Of a stretch of 64,000 bases of DNA, positions 20,949-31,942 are shown in pieces (the stretch's first letter is position 1; every line of letters begins with the position of its first letter). The notes beneath the pieces were generated by a model. The model had not been told where the DNA came from, searched no databases, and saw nothing but the letters and a program-made list of their open reading frames with translations. Origin of the DNA: Whalleya microplaca. Its lineage: Eukaryota > Ascomycota > Sordariomycetes > Xylariales > Xylariaceae. Both the position numbers and the translations under genes were made by a program. The stretch covers positions 124,001-188,000 of the forward strand of contig MU385728.1 of NCBI GenBank assembly GCA_022497155.1, read 5' to 3'.

Positions 20949-23310
20949 CTATCGCTCTATTTTTGGGTGAGGTTGCCATCCGTTTATATAGGCCATCAGG
21001 CCCATTCCGAACAAGACTACCCCAAGCATCGATGCGTAAGGTATGCTGTTTACCAGTGCCTGATCGTGCGGCAGCAAATTCGATGCTGCCGAATGTGGTG
21101 TTATAGTATTAGATCTCGAGCGAGTCGGGGATTCATCGGGGTCGTCGGGGGTCGTCGATTTAACTAAAGTTGCTTCTGATGATATTCCAGTGGTGGCTAC
21201 CGATCCTACGGAAGTCTCAGTTTGAAGGTTACGGCGTTGGGCGACACGAGTTTCTGACAGCGACTTCTCCCGCGCCGCGGCTTCTCGAGCTTCGGCGTCT
21301 TTTCGAATCTGCAAGGCCATTTGCGCCAGACTCTTCCGGTCTGCATCCCGCTCTACCTCGGCCGTCTCTGCTCGTTGTTTAAACGTCTCCAGTTGTAGCC
21401 GCAAATCCTTCATTTCTAAAACCATCGACTCGATCTGGGCATGTAGATGCGTGGCGGAGGCCTCGATGACTTCGGCTTGAGGCAACGCCTTGCCAACGTC
21501 GCTTGTTGGAGTGTCATTCGTGGGCGAGGTTATTTCATCCACAGGTGGCTCGAAGGCCGCTTCTAAAGCAGTCTCTTGGGTTTCCGACTTCGCGGCCACA
21601 CCGTTAGTCTTCGTCGCGGCGGCATCCTCCAGTCTCCTAGCCAGCTCCTCTGCAAGTTCCCGAGCCTGTCGCTCCTTCTGGAGCGTCTCTTCAAGGTCTC
21701 GCATACGCGAAGTCTGGGTTTCTATTTCTCGCTGCGCGTTGTGTAAAGCCTCAGTCAATCGTAATATCTTGCTCATGTTCCCGTCTTGACGGGCTGGTGA
21801 TTCGCTTTGGTTGGTGTGTAACTTGGGACGTTCCGTAATGCCTCGTTTTAAGGAGGGAACATCCGGCTTCTCAGGCAATGGCTGTTGTGGCGGAGGTGCA
21901 GGGGGGTCAGAAAATCTAGTCTTGTTATCGGACCTGAACGAGATCCCGTTGCCATTTATGATCTGCGACTTTGTAGGGTCGGCCAGCTCAGGCTTCTCCA
22001 TATCTTTAATATCATCTTTTGTTGAGAGCGCTTGGACGAACTGATGAGTTCGACTAAGGTCTTGCGATTGTAGACGTTGATTCCGCAACTCGTGCTGAAT
22101 GTCTTCGTCAGATGTGACTGTTACTGTTACTTTGAATAAAATGAGATGAACTCACCTGAAGTCTCTTCACGATCTGCTCAGTGCTGATAGGAGAGAAGAA
22201 AAAGCCACGTTGATGACTCATGACATTTGCCTGAGTTCCCATCATGCCACCACCGCCGCCGCCACCTGATACCATTCGCCCGTTGCCTGCCATGGAAGGT
22301 TGGCTTCCGTTTCGCGACCGAAAAGGGACCGCGCCCTGAGGGGCCATCATCATCATGGAACCATTGGTGGGGTCCAGATCGCCAAAGTTCATATCCAACA
22401 GATTGCTCGAGGAATTCAGGAAACCTGCATGTTCGACCTTGGCTGCTACTTTGTGGTGGACTACCGTCTTCTGATCCTCGCTCACGATATCGATACCCAG
22501 TTCCAAGTGGTCACCAGTCTGCAACTCGTGCGGCTCGGACTCGCGATTCTCCTGGGATAGTCGTGCACCATTGACAAAGGTACCGTTGGAAGACTTGACA
22601 TCGCGAATCCATATCTTGCCCTGGCGGTCCGCCCATATCTCGGCATGCTGGCGCGAGAGAACTTTAGAGTCGAAGAAACCGTTTATGGGCGTAGGGACTG
22701 TTTTATTATTCGTCTGACGACCGATCCTAAGGGTGTCAGGGGAGAATGGTACAGATATCGTCTTGCGCTCAAAAGTTCCGTTGAGGGACAGGAGATAGAG
22801 CACGGGCTGGCTACCGGCGGGACTGGAGTCAGTTATAGGCCGTGGCATGGCCTGCTGCGCACCTATGAGGCCCTGAGAAGGCAAGACCTGGGAAGGAGTG
22901 TGCATGGGCGTGGACCCGTTTAGGCCGACCATTTGCGGGCGCCCCGCCGACATTCTGACGAAATCGGACTGGGCGTCTGGCTTCGGGGAGGGCCACGGGG
23001 CCTTGGGCTGGGGACGTTTTCGTGTACCAGCACCATTCGACCATGAGTTCATATCACCAGGCGCTGCTGGGAGGGGGGCGCCATTCGTTTGCTGGGAGGT
23101 GGAGGTGGCAACGGTCGAGGTGGAAGAGGAAGAGGAGTTGGAGGCGATGGAGGAGGAAGAGTTGTTTCTCTGCAGGCTCTTCCGGGGCATGAACATTCGG
23201 TTGAGCTCGTCGGGATTCATGGGATTGACCTGACCAGCGTGGCCACCGTTAATACCCCATGCCGGCCGATTGTGCTGTGGAAAGGTTGGCGGGCTTGCGA
23301 CAGCTGTCAT
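20949..23310 (-). CDS. pro45: FHA-domain tail-anchored protein, SLMAP/PRO45-like STRIPAK subunit
   Basis: Two exons, 22156-23310 and 20949-22094, with a 61-nt intron (GTGAGT...TTCAG). The join is 766 aa. Order: low-complexity Ser/Asn-rich N-terminus (about 1-110), FHA domain (about 170-280) with its phosphothreonine-binding marks RIGR (195-198), SRQHAEIW (219-226) and SSNGTFVNG (240-248), then a long Glu/Arg/Ala-rich coiled coil (about 510-640), and a single C-terminal hydrophobic helix YASMLGVVLFGMGLMAYI (about 738-755) near the end. This matches fungal SLMAP orthologues (Sordaria PRO45, yeast Far9/Far10-Vps64), which are tail-anchored STRIPAK subunits at the nuclear envelope, ER and mitochondria, acting in development, hyphal fusion and cell-cycle control. 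The architecture is seen directly; complex membership rests on family knowledge. Confidence 0.85.
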
Positions 23311-24984
23311 GAGGAAGGCCGGGTGTGGCTACGGGTTATGAGCTATCGGCGATGGATGAGGAGATGAGTGATGGGCTGGGCGATGGATGGGCGAGGCGTG
23401 TGAGGATGTGATGAAGACGCGGGTGATAGAGTCGTGACGGGGGGATGGGGGTGGATCCCTTCTTCTTCTCTCGACCATATGATTGACGATGGTGATGATG
23501 ATGATGAGGAGGAGGATATGCACGCGACCGGAATCAGACAGACAGGCAAGGGAATGTCAAGAATAAGACGGCGAAGAGGAAGAGGATGTAAGAGTATGTA
23601 AGAGTATGTAAGCAGTGTTTAAGAGCTGCAGGCGTGGAGTGAAATCGTAGAATCAGATCAAATCAGAAGGGTTCGCCGACGTTGTCAACAGCCTGTGTTG
23701 GTTGAGAAAAAAGTTTGGTCAGTCAAAGGGGGACGACCCGGTTTGCACACCACAGGCAGAACGAGATAGTGATCGGGGCCGGTTGATTGGCGCCAAGTGT
23801 GGTGGGCCAGTGTGTAAAAAAAGACAATGCCGGAATGTGTGTTGATGGTGGAAGACGTACCGTGCGATGGATAGAAAGGGAGCGTGTGTGTAGAGAGTAG
23901 TTGGTTGGCAGGAAAACGGGGTTTCGACTAGTGGTGGTGATATGAGAGAGGAGGTTGTTCGAAAAGATTTGGAGTGCAAAAGGTTATGTTCCGTTCCGTT
24001 CGTCGAGGTCTGGTCTGTCCAGTCTTGTCCCGTCCCGTCCTGTACATAGTACTGTCCTTTCCTGCCCTTTCCTGCCCTTTCCTGTCCTGTAGGTACATAC
24101 ATAGATACTTCACCAACTAAGCGCTTTACAGCCTTAGTGGCACCTTTTAGTGCCACAAATCAACCACAAATCAACCACAAATCAACTACTGTTACTGTGC
24201 AGCACAAGTACCTACTGCGTATGGTAGGCAGGGGCCTTATAACAGGGCTTGGCAGGCGACTGGCACGGGCCAATAGAGCCGCAAAAAATCCATTTTCCAC
24301 AAGGTACCAGGCAGTGAAGATGTATGTAGGTACAGCTATGTAAAGCATGCTTACACCTAATCTGGGATATTTCACATGTTCTATTCACTTTTCTCACGTT
24401 CTTTTTGAGCCAGATGCGTAAAATTGACTACTATGTATATAAAACTGTACCCTCTTTATTATTATTGCCTACATAAATTGCACAGTCTGTGCCTAGCTGC
24501 AGTTTCATTGACTAACGTATGAATATTGGATGTAATTATGTACAGTACATACATGTGAGGAGCACTTTGTATACATCAGCGTTTCAGCACTAGAAACATT
24601 TCAAGTCCTTGTCAATAACAGTCTATTAACAGATGTACCCCCTAACGTTAGCCACTTCTGTCGTAATGGCCACGTGATCACACTGGGGAAGAAGGCACTC
24701 GGGCCTCCTGATCATCATTTTAGGTACCTATGTACGTCCCGACCCAAACTTTAAACATCTGATAGAATCTGGAGAGCAGGCGCTCGGCTTTACCACGGAT
24801 AAACTACAGTAGAAGAAGAGCCTCGGATAGCAAAGGCAGAAAGAGCAGTAGAGGCACAGCAGTCGTCCCACGATCAAGCATTTTGGTAGCTGCTCGAAGC
24901 TATTGCAACTTGCACTTGCAACTCCTAACCTGTCTACGTACTTAGGTTCTACATAGGTTCGTTCGCTATTACAAGCAGTGCAAG
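23311..24984. other. divergent promoter region pro45-like / MGR2
   Basis: 1.7 kb between divergent genes. It contains short tandem repeats (10-mer at about 24058-24090, 11-mer at 24153-24185). C/T-rich tracts on the minus strand just upstream of the SLMAP-like ATG are typical of fungal core promoters. The open frames here are low-complexity and unsupported. Confidence 0.5.
24153..24185 (+). repeat. three tandem 11-mers (CCACAAATCAA)
   Basis: Three perfect head-to-tail copies of CCACAAATCAA in the shared upstream region of the SLMAP-like gene and MGR2. Confidence 0.9.
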
Positions 24985-25579
24985 ATGCCGCCTATGCCAG
25001 CAAACCGCGGCCAGACCGGGCCTACCACTGTCGACAAATGTTCGTGTTCTCCGATCCTCTACTCCACCACTTCCCATTGCGCAAGGCCAGTCGTCACTAA
25101 CAATGTCCTGGTGAACAGTGAAGATGGGAGCTATGATGGGTGGCAGTATGTAATTGCAACATCTAGCAGTGTGGGTGTAATGAGAGATATACTGATTGCT
25201 GGTTGTAGCTGTTGGTGTCATCATTGGCTTCATTTTCGGTACGCTTATACAACGAACTATAGTCTAGTATACTATACATATATAGCTAACCAACAGCGAT
25301 TGGCAGGAACCGTTAACATCTTCAGATATGGCGCCGGGCAGCATGGAATAATGCGAACTTTGGGTCAATACATGCTTGGATCAGGCGCAACGTTCGGGTG
25401 AGTGAAAGCTCGATTATATTTTATATCAACGCCGCCTGCTAACATCTCACAGTTTCTTCATGTCAATTGGAAGCGTCATACGAACCGATGCGTCCCCCAT
25501 AGCCGCCGAAGCGTTTGCGCGGGCTCAGCGACGGCCGATGATAATGGCGCAACAAGCATACCGACCGCGCGATCAATAA
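24985..25579 (+). CDS. MGR2: Mgr2/Romo1-type subunit of the TIM23 mitochondrial import complex
   Basis: Five exons: 24985-25039, 25119-25145, 25209-25238, 25307-25397 and 25453-25579, joining to 109 aa. Two internal exons are only 27 and 30 nt. Mgr2 (Romo1 in animals) is a small inner-membrane protein with two transmembrane hairpin helices that gates lateral release of preproteins from TIM23. Family features: N-terminal MPPMPANRGQ, the VDKLKMGAMMG block created by the first splice, a Gly-rich helix VGVIIGFIFG, then RTLGQYMLGSGATFG, FFMSIGSVIRTD and a basic tail. The lengths and order match yeast Mgr2. All splice ends are GT-AG and the phases agree. No single open frame shows the gene, so it is easily missed. 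Confidence 0.9.
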
Positions 25580-27327
25580 ATCCCCGTACTTCGGACGGGA
25601 ATCCTTCAAAGCCTCGGCCCAGAACTACGTTGATAGATACCCCGGTTCCGGCTAGCCTTGAGCTTCCATGGGAGTGGTCTTCCTGATATTCAATACTCAA
25701 CAAGTCTACTCAAACTTGAAACAAAAAAGACATTTCAGCTGTGATGAATCCCAGCTATTGGTGTGGCTTCGGAGTTCACGAGGGTGAGAGCTTGTGATAT
25801 TGTGCTTTGGACGACGTTACCCAAAAAACTTGTATTATATCCGCCCCATGTATATAATGCGGCGTTGGCGCATAGGGAGCTATGATGTACGAATCTTCGA
25901 ACGCTTTTCGGAATGGAGACCAACTGCCTCGTCACATTTGAGGGCCAAGCTCAACTCATATGGAGCAAGAATCAAAAGAGAACAAATTACCAGTATATAT
26001 GGTCAGTGCTGATTTTAAGTGATGCTGACATTCTTTGTGATATCGGATTTCGAGATCATGTCAAGAACTGCTTCGATCCGGTTTTAGGCTGACTTAACGA
26101 GGATTCTCGATGATAAAGTATGAGTGTCATATACCATAAACCCTTTTTACGTATGTTGTTCTGTTCTTCTAGAAATGGCATCTCGTGAGACAGCAGAGGG
26201 GCGGTAGTCAGGTTAGCTTGCCCCATCAAATGTCCGAAGCAGCCACATCAAAAAGCCCATAACCTAGGAACCAATAGCAGATCACCCTCGGAGCAGAATC
26301 AGGGCGACCGATCGTCCAGGGAAAAAAAAAGGGTATAAGACTCAATTGCCCTTTATACCCTACTTCACTTTAACACTCAACGAGCTCGGGAGGTTCAGAT
26401 CGACTGCCACTTTTACCACCCGCGTCTCCCCTATTTGGATTCTCTAATCCATGCAGAGATAGCAAAGAAGCTTCACCTCTATAAATATTGGGAACCTATA
26501 TTGAGAGAAGTCTTGCAAGAATCTTGTCCGGCTTGTATTTCCTCAGAACAAACTATCTATCATAGCTTTCAGTGTGTTACCCAATCTGGTCGAGTCTATC
26601 GGAGTGAGGTCAAGAATAGGCAATAGCTGTCTTAAACATACTCCAGACTAGTATCCATCCCGCCGATATCTACCATCGCATACAGACCACCTTGGAAGGG
26701 ACCAAGGACTCCCTAGTCTAGAAGTTCAAGACATTTCCAGGTACACCAAATAAGTCAGCCTTGGCCTATAGCCAAACCCAAGGCCTTGATTCGTTCACTT
26801 TACCAGAAAGGTCATATCTCCTAGTTAGGAGTGTTAATACCTAGCCTTGGTTTCTCGGAACTTCCAATCAACGTTGCCATTGCTTAGTCTCAGGGGTTTC
26901 AGGCCGAACTTCATAGTCGAAGATCTAAACCTCAACTATCACTCATGACCTCGACGACTTCGTACTGCTAACATCCGCTTCTTGCCACAGGCCGCAACTA
27001 GTAGTCTAGTGCAACTCAGCCGTCGGGTTGTAACAGCTATCACCAAGCCACATTTTCCAAGACGTCAAGACTTTAGATCATCCTAATCATGACTCGAAGG
27101 AGTAGTTTCCAGTCTGACTAGACTATCTCGGCTGAGATGGTAGCCGGAAAAGCTCCTGAGGAGCGGTGAATCTGAGTCCCTATAACTAGCTATGCCTCCC
27201 CTATCATACTTTTCCTGTCATGGTCGTCGTTCGTTGATTGGGATACTCGGTGTCGGCTCATTCGTTCTCTACTTTCTTCACTCCTTAATATTGGTTCCTC
27301 GGAGCCGTCCAGTCGTTCACATCCGCA
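25580..27327. other. intergenic region with possible repeat relics
   Basis: 1.75 kb between MGR2 and the oxidase gene. It has a short inverted repeat near 26330-26361 and several hundred bases (26.4-27.2 kb) of mixed-composition DNA lacking long frames, which could be a degenerate repeat. One 63-codon frame at 26435 has no recognisable family. The last ~150 bp, CT-rich, likely form the oxidase promoter and leader. Confidence 0.45.
26329..26361. repeat. short inverted repeat (hairpin)
   Basis: AGGGTATAA ... TTTATACCCT forms 9-10 bp arms around a loop of about 13 nt. No downstream T-run or gene end is associated, so the role is unknown. Confidence 0.45.
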
Positions 27328-29447
27328 ATGGAATTCCTCAAATCTTGTAAAGGCCTAATAGGCGAACTAACATCCAGCTCTCAAAACGGGTAAGAAACCC
27401 TCTCGCAAACTCCCAAATATCCAGCTGACTTTTATAGAAAATCATTATGGGGCACAATCCTAGCCCCGACGCTCCCTCTCTGGATCCTCGGACACGGGGA
27501 CCAAGGCGGCTACAGCAACTGCCCATGGGGCCCCGAGACGGCCAAAGACCAAAACCCCTATACGCAGGCCCCGGACACCGGCATAACGCGGTACTACGAG
27601 TTCAACATCAGCAGGGGCGTCATCGCGCCGGACGGGTACGAGAAGAAGGTCATACTCGTCAACGACCAGTTCCCCGGCCCCCTCGTCGAGGCCAACTGGG
27701 GCGACTACATCGAAGTCAAGGTGAACAACTTCATCGACGACGACAGACCGGAGGGCACCGCTATGCACTGGCATGGGTTCCTGCAGACTGGAACGCCGGG
27801 CATGGATGGTGTTCCGGGGGTTTCGCAGTGCCCCATTGCACCGGGGAAGAGCTTCACGTACAAGTTCCGGGCTGAGCTCTATGGTACGTCGTGGTACCAC
27901 TCCCACTACTCAGCGCAGTACTCCGGCGGTCTCTACGGCCCGATCGTAGTCTACGGCCCTCGACACGTGCCGTACGACATCGACGTCGGCCCGATCATGG
28001 TCAACGGTAATCCTCCTCCTCCTCCTCCTCCTCCTCCTCCTCCTCCGCACCCCCCAATACACCCACCACGCACTAACCCTCACACAGACTGGTGGCACAA
28101 AGACTACTTCAGCGTAGTCGAAGAAGTAATGGCTCCGGGTTTCTCCGGACAAACCTACTCGGACAACAACCTGATCAACGGCAAGATGGCCTTCGACTGC
28201 GCCCTGCTCCTCAACACCAACGACAGCACGCCCTGCACGCCCAACGCCGGCGTCTCCAAGTTCCGCTTCCAGCCCGGGAGGACGCACCGCCTGCGCCTCA
28301 TCAACGCCGGCGCCGAGGGCGCGCAGCGCATCTCCCTCGACGGACACAACATGACGGTGATCGCGCACGACTTCGTGGCGGTGTCCCCATACGAGACGCA
28401 GATCGTCACCCTCGGCGTCGGCCAGCGCGCCGACGTGCTCGTGCACGCGCACGGCGCGCCGGGGGAAGCCTACTGGCTGCGCGCGAACATGACCGCGTGT
28501 TCCAAGACCACGCAGCCGCTGGCGCTGGCCGCCGTGTACTACGAGGGGGCGGACGAGGACGCGGCGCCGGACAGTGCGCCGTGGAGCGGGCTCGACTCGG
28601 AGGATTGCGGGGCCGATGATGAGGGGATGGACGTCGAGCCGTACTTTCCCATGCCCGTGCCGGAGCCGTCGTGGACGCAGAATATGGATATCGGCGCGTT
28701 CCGGAACGAGAGCGGGAACTTCCTCTGGGATTTCGGTGTAAGTTTGCTTGGCGTAGTGGTGTTATAGGGGCGTTGCTTACGTGCGTCATAGGGCGTCACT
28801 GCGCGGGTCGACTTCAATGACCCGACGCTTCTGCAGGTTAATAGGGGCGATCTCCAGTTTGACCCGGATATGAACGTGATCAACTACGGCATGAATACTT
28901 CGATACGGTTCATCGTGAACAATCCGACGCCTTCGTAAGCACAATTTCTTTCCCCCTCCCCCCCCCAGCGCCCCACTATCTCCCCCTATCTTCCACACCA
29001 TAGCCCCCCCCCCCTTCCTCCCTTTTTCACCCCTTACAACCAAGCCAAACCATCTAACACAACACCCACCACAGCCCACACCCAATGCACGCGCACGGCC
29101 TCAACATGTACATCCTGGCCTCCGGCCCCGGTCTGTACAACGGCAGCACTTTGCTCCCGCCCTCGCGCCTCGCGAACCCGCCGCGCCGCGACGTCCAGGT
29201 CGTCGCGCCCGGCGGCCACATCGTCGTGCAGATGGACGCGACGAACGCCGGGCTGTGGCCCTTCCACTGCCACGTGGCCTGGCACGCGTCCGCGGGGTTC
29301 TTCGCGCAGATGCTGTTCCAGCCCGATGAGCTCGTTGGGGGGTATAGGGGATTGGAGGAGGAGGAGGAGGAGGCGGCGCAGACTTGTCGTGACTGGGCGG
29401 AGTTTACGCAGGTGGTGGTGCCGGACCAGATTGATAGTGGGTTGTAG
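27328..29447 (+). CDS. laccase-like multicopper oxidase (ascomycete MCO)
   Basis: Five exons: 27328-27389, 27438-28006, 28088-28737, 28792-28934 and 29075-29447; 598 aa. The family oxidises phenolic or metal substrates, reducing O2 to water. All four copper signatures are present: L1 HWHG (131-134), L2 WYHSHYSAQY (H175, H177), L3 HPMHAHG (477-483) and L4 HCHVAWHASAGF (H539, C540, H541, H545). The axial position beside the T1 copper is Phe550, where many asco-laccases have Leu. The protein ends DSGL, the conserved asco-laccase C-terminal plug. The N-terminus lacks a classic signal peptide: only a weak hydrophobic stretch near residues 24-38, so secretion is uncertain. The CDS is GC-rich compared with its flanks. 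The second intron is a CCT microsatellite (see findings). Exact substrate is unknown. Confidence 0.9.
28015..28048 (+). repeat. (CCT)n microsatellite inside intron 2 of the multicopper oxidase
   Basis: About eleven CCT units fill the centre of the 81-nt intron 28007-28087. The intron length is a multiple of three and the read-through frame has no stop. Confidence 0.9.
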
Positions 29448-31114
29448 GTCTGCCGGGGAAGGGAAGGGGAAGGGGCAAGGGGCAAGGGGAAGGGGAAGGG
29501 GAGGGGAGGGGAAAGGCTGAGAGCTGCTTACGGGGTTGCATATATGGCGTTGAGATGGATTTGGCATGTGTAAAATGGTGAGGCTGATGAAGTCTGCGTA
29601 CGACATATTTTCTTTCTCTGTATCATATTGGCTGCATGTTCAAACAAATTACCTACCATAGCATCATAGATTATAATACTATAATATGATAATCGGTTAT
29701 ACCAACCTATTGACTTGGGGCCTCGGATATTGTAGAGATGATGTGCTGCTAAGTAATTGAGTGCAGTTTCAGTTATCCGTCGTTGGTAATTTGTCGGACT
29801 TACAGCTTGAAGTCACTTGCTTTGATATATCTTCTGATGGTAACCCCTTTCCGCGTTTATCGTTCCTGGATCGTAGCAGAGAAGGATATCGAATTGAGAT
29901 GTCCTCTTAAATACGGATTAGTTGACATGAGCACTCCACGTGTTCTTTTCATGATGTGTTCAAACAGGCAGCCTATGCCATGTGAGTGAGTTTGAGAAGC
30001 TATATTGAAAGTGCTAGCTCAACCACCGGGCTCGACAACTTTATGCTGGTTGGTCTGGGGGAACCACGGATGTAGTAGTTCCAGGTAGCGAAGCGTGACT
30101 TCGGGCCGGACCGAGCGGCCCGGCTTGGACTTTCCCGACCCCGTATTTGGACAATAGGTATTGTCTAGACACTTGACTGGATATACCATGTTCTACGAAG
30201 AGTGCAGGGCGGGATTTGCCGTAGTCTTACCGTTAGGCTTCTTGAAGCACATTTCAGATGAGGGTGTTGTTGTACATAATGACTCCTGGGCTCCCTTCTC
30301 ATCATGGAATACTCTCATTCTTGGCAGTGATGCCATACGACTCGGCAAAATCAATATGCTGGCTAGACTATGTAGACAAACACCTAAAAGGCCTAAAAGG
30401 GGTAATCCGGGGAACACCATACATCAAAGCAGCAGGAACGAATGAACAAAGCAACTTCAATTGACATTCAAATACATCTGTAAAGCAGATCTTCCTCTCG
30501 CCCCTTTATAAGCCCGATCGACTTTTTGGTAGGTAGGTATACAACAAAGGAAAAGCGAGGGAAACAAAAAAAAAGAGGGCAGCAGCACCCTCACTACCAC
30601 CATCTTCGCAAATCATCATAGTAAGTAGATAGGTTAGGAGCCTTTCTTTGCCCATCTAGCTAGCCATGCCGTCTTGTGTTGTTGTTATGTGTGTGTAAGT
30701 GTGTGTGTGCCTGGAACAAATAACCGCCCCCCCCCTTTCCATTTCTGCCCCAGTCATAATATCGACCAAGGCAGATTCCGTTCCATTCTGATTATAAAAA
30801 CAAATAGTGAAAAAAATATGATAAGTTGCCTATGTTATATGCGAAAGGCCAAATAAAGTATATGTACAGGAAGGGAGGGGATAACCTCAATGATGATGAT
30901 AATGGGTGAGCACGGAACCTTCGGTGCTGCTGCTGCTGCTAATGAAGAACGGCGATAGGCAACAACAACACTTCTGGAATGGAAAGGGAAGGCTTTTTTT
31001 TTTGTCCACGACCCTGAACTCCTGCTCTCTCTCGCGCTCGTGCATGGCTAGTCGGGGGGGGGGGGGGAATAGTTTCGTCTCTCGGCCTGGGTATATCTAG
31101 TCAATCTCGATCTC
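29448..31114. other. convergent intergenic region oxidase / rho3
   Basis: 1.7 kb between two converging genes. It holds the G-rich tract, a short CTG-like repeat near 30930 and a 14-15 nt G homopolymer near 31055-31069. A 94-codon frame at 30161 has no family resemblance. No further gene is supported. Confidence 0.5.
29456..29516 (+). repeat. G-rich (GGGGAA/GGGCAA) tract just after the oxidase stop codon
   Basis: Repeated units of four G separated by AA or CAA over about 60 nt, starting within 10 bp of the stop codon. It would lie in the 3' UTR and has strong G-quadruplex potential on the sense strand. Confidence 0.8.
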
Positions 31115-31942
31115 TCACATGACGGCGCACTTGGAATCGCCCTCTCCGGCTGGCTTGACACTCAGGGCCACTCGGGCCGCCTCGGTGAACGCCTCGTTGA
31201 CACCTCGATTCCTCATGGCCGAGCACTCGAGATAACGTAACGCCTTCATCCGCCGCGCCACATCCAGGCCCTGGTTGTAGTCGATCATCGGCTTCTTCTC
31301 GCGTTGTTGTTGCTGCTGGCCCTCCGTCCCGCTGGCGCCGGCCTCGTCGTCCTCCTCGTTGACTTCTCTCAGGTCACATTTCAAGGCCACCAATACTATC
31401 TTGACCCCTGGGCAGTTCTCCTGGATCTCGCCAACCCATTTGCTCTCCACGTTTTCCAGCGAGTCCTTGCTGTCCACACTGAAGCAGAGCACCACCACGT
31501 CGGTATTGTCGTAGGAAAGACTTCGTAAGCGGTCGAACTCCTCTTGGCCGGCGGTATCCCATAACGACAGTTCAATGTGCACACTATCCACAAAAATGTC
31601 TGCGAGGCTGTGTAAGTCCAACCGGTTCATGCGCGACAGACTGCATCCATCTCCTCAGGACAGGGGAGGGAGGCTTTTGGCACTGCACATACCATGAACG
31701 TAGTTTTCGAAGACCGTCGGCTCATAGACCGTCGGGAAGTATCCTCTCGTGAAGACGTTCAGCAGCGATGTCTTTCCACACGCACCGTCTCCTCTGTGAG
31801 GCCAACGTGTTAGCAGGGTCACCAGCTTCCGACGCGCATTGCCACGCGTGTAAGCCGCGGACAGGCCCATGATGGCCACTCACAAAAGTACCAGCTTGCG
31901 CTGGACCGTTTTTGACCCTCCGATGCCACAGAGCGAAGGCAT
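31115..31942 (-). CDS. rho3: Rho-family small GTPase Rho3
   Basis: Three exons: 31884-31942, 31693-31793 and 31115-31599; introns of 90 and 93 nt; 214 aa. Rho3 is a prenylated plasma-membrane GTPase controlling exocytosis and actin polarity at hyphal tips. G1 is GDGACGKTS, the effector loop [10 protein letters not shown]3 [19 protein letters not shown]4 LVALKCDL (the Rho3-type variant of TKxD), and G5 ECSAM. The C-terminal CAVM box predicts farnesylation because of the final Met. The N-terminus [20 protein letters not shown] is the Rho3 type. An insert between G4 and the DYNQG helix is longer than I expect and contains a run of five Gln. The start ATG opens exon 1 directly before the conserved basic KTVQRKL strand. 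Confidence 0.92.

Noticed and set aside
23719..24156. 145-codon minus-strand frame upstream of the SLMAP-like gene
   Set aside because: Lies in repetitive promoter/leader DNA (CCTGCCCTTT repeats) and resembles no protein family.
26435..26626. 63-codon frame as a transposase remnant
   Set aside because: CPAC-like zinc-knuckle resemblance is too weak, and no terminal repeats or second domain were found.
28092..28619. 175-codon plus-strand frame inside the oxidase
   Set aside because: Arg/His/Gln-rich shadow of the GC-rich multicopper oxidase exon in another frame.
27328..31942. Secondary-metabolite cluster around the multicopper oxidase
   Set aside because: Neighbours are Mgr2 and Rho3, conserved housekeeping genes; no PKS, NRPS or terpene synthase is present.
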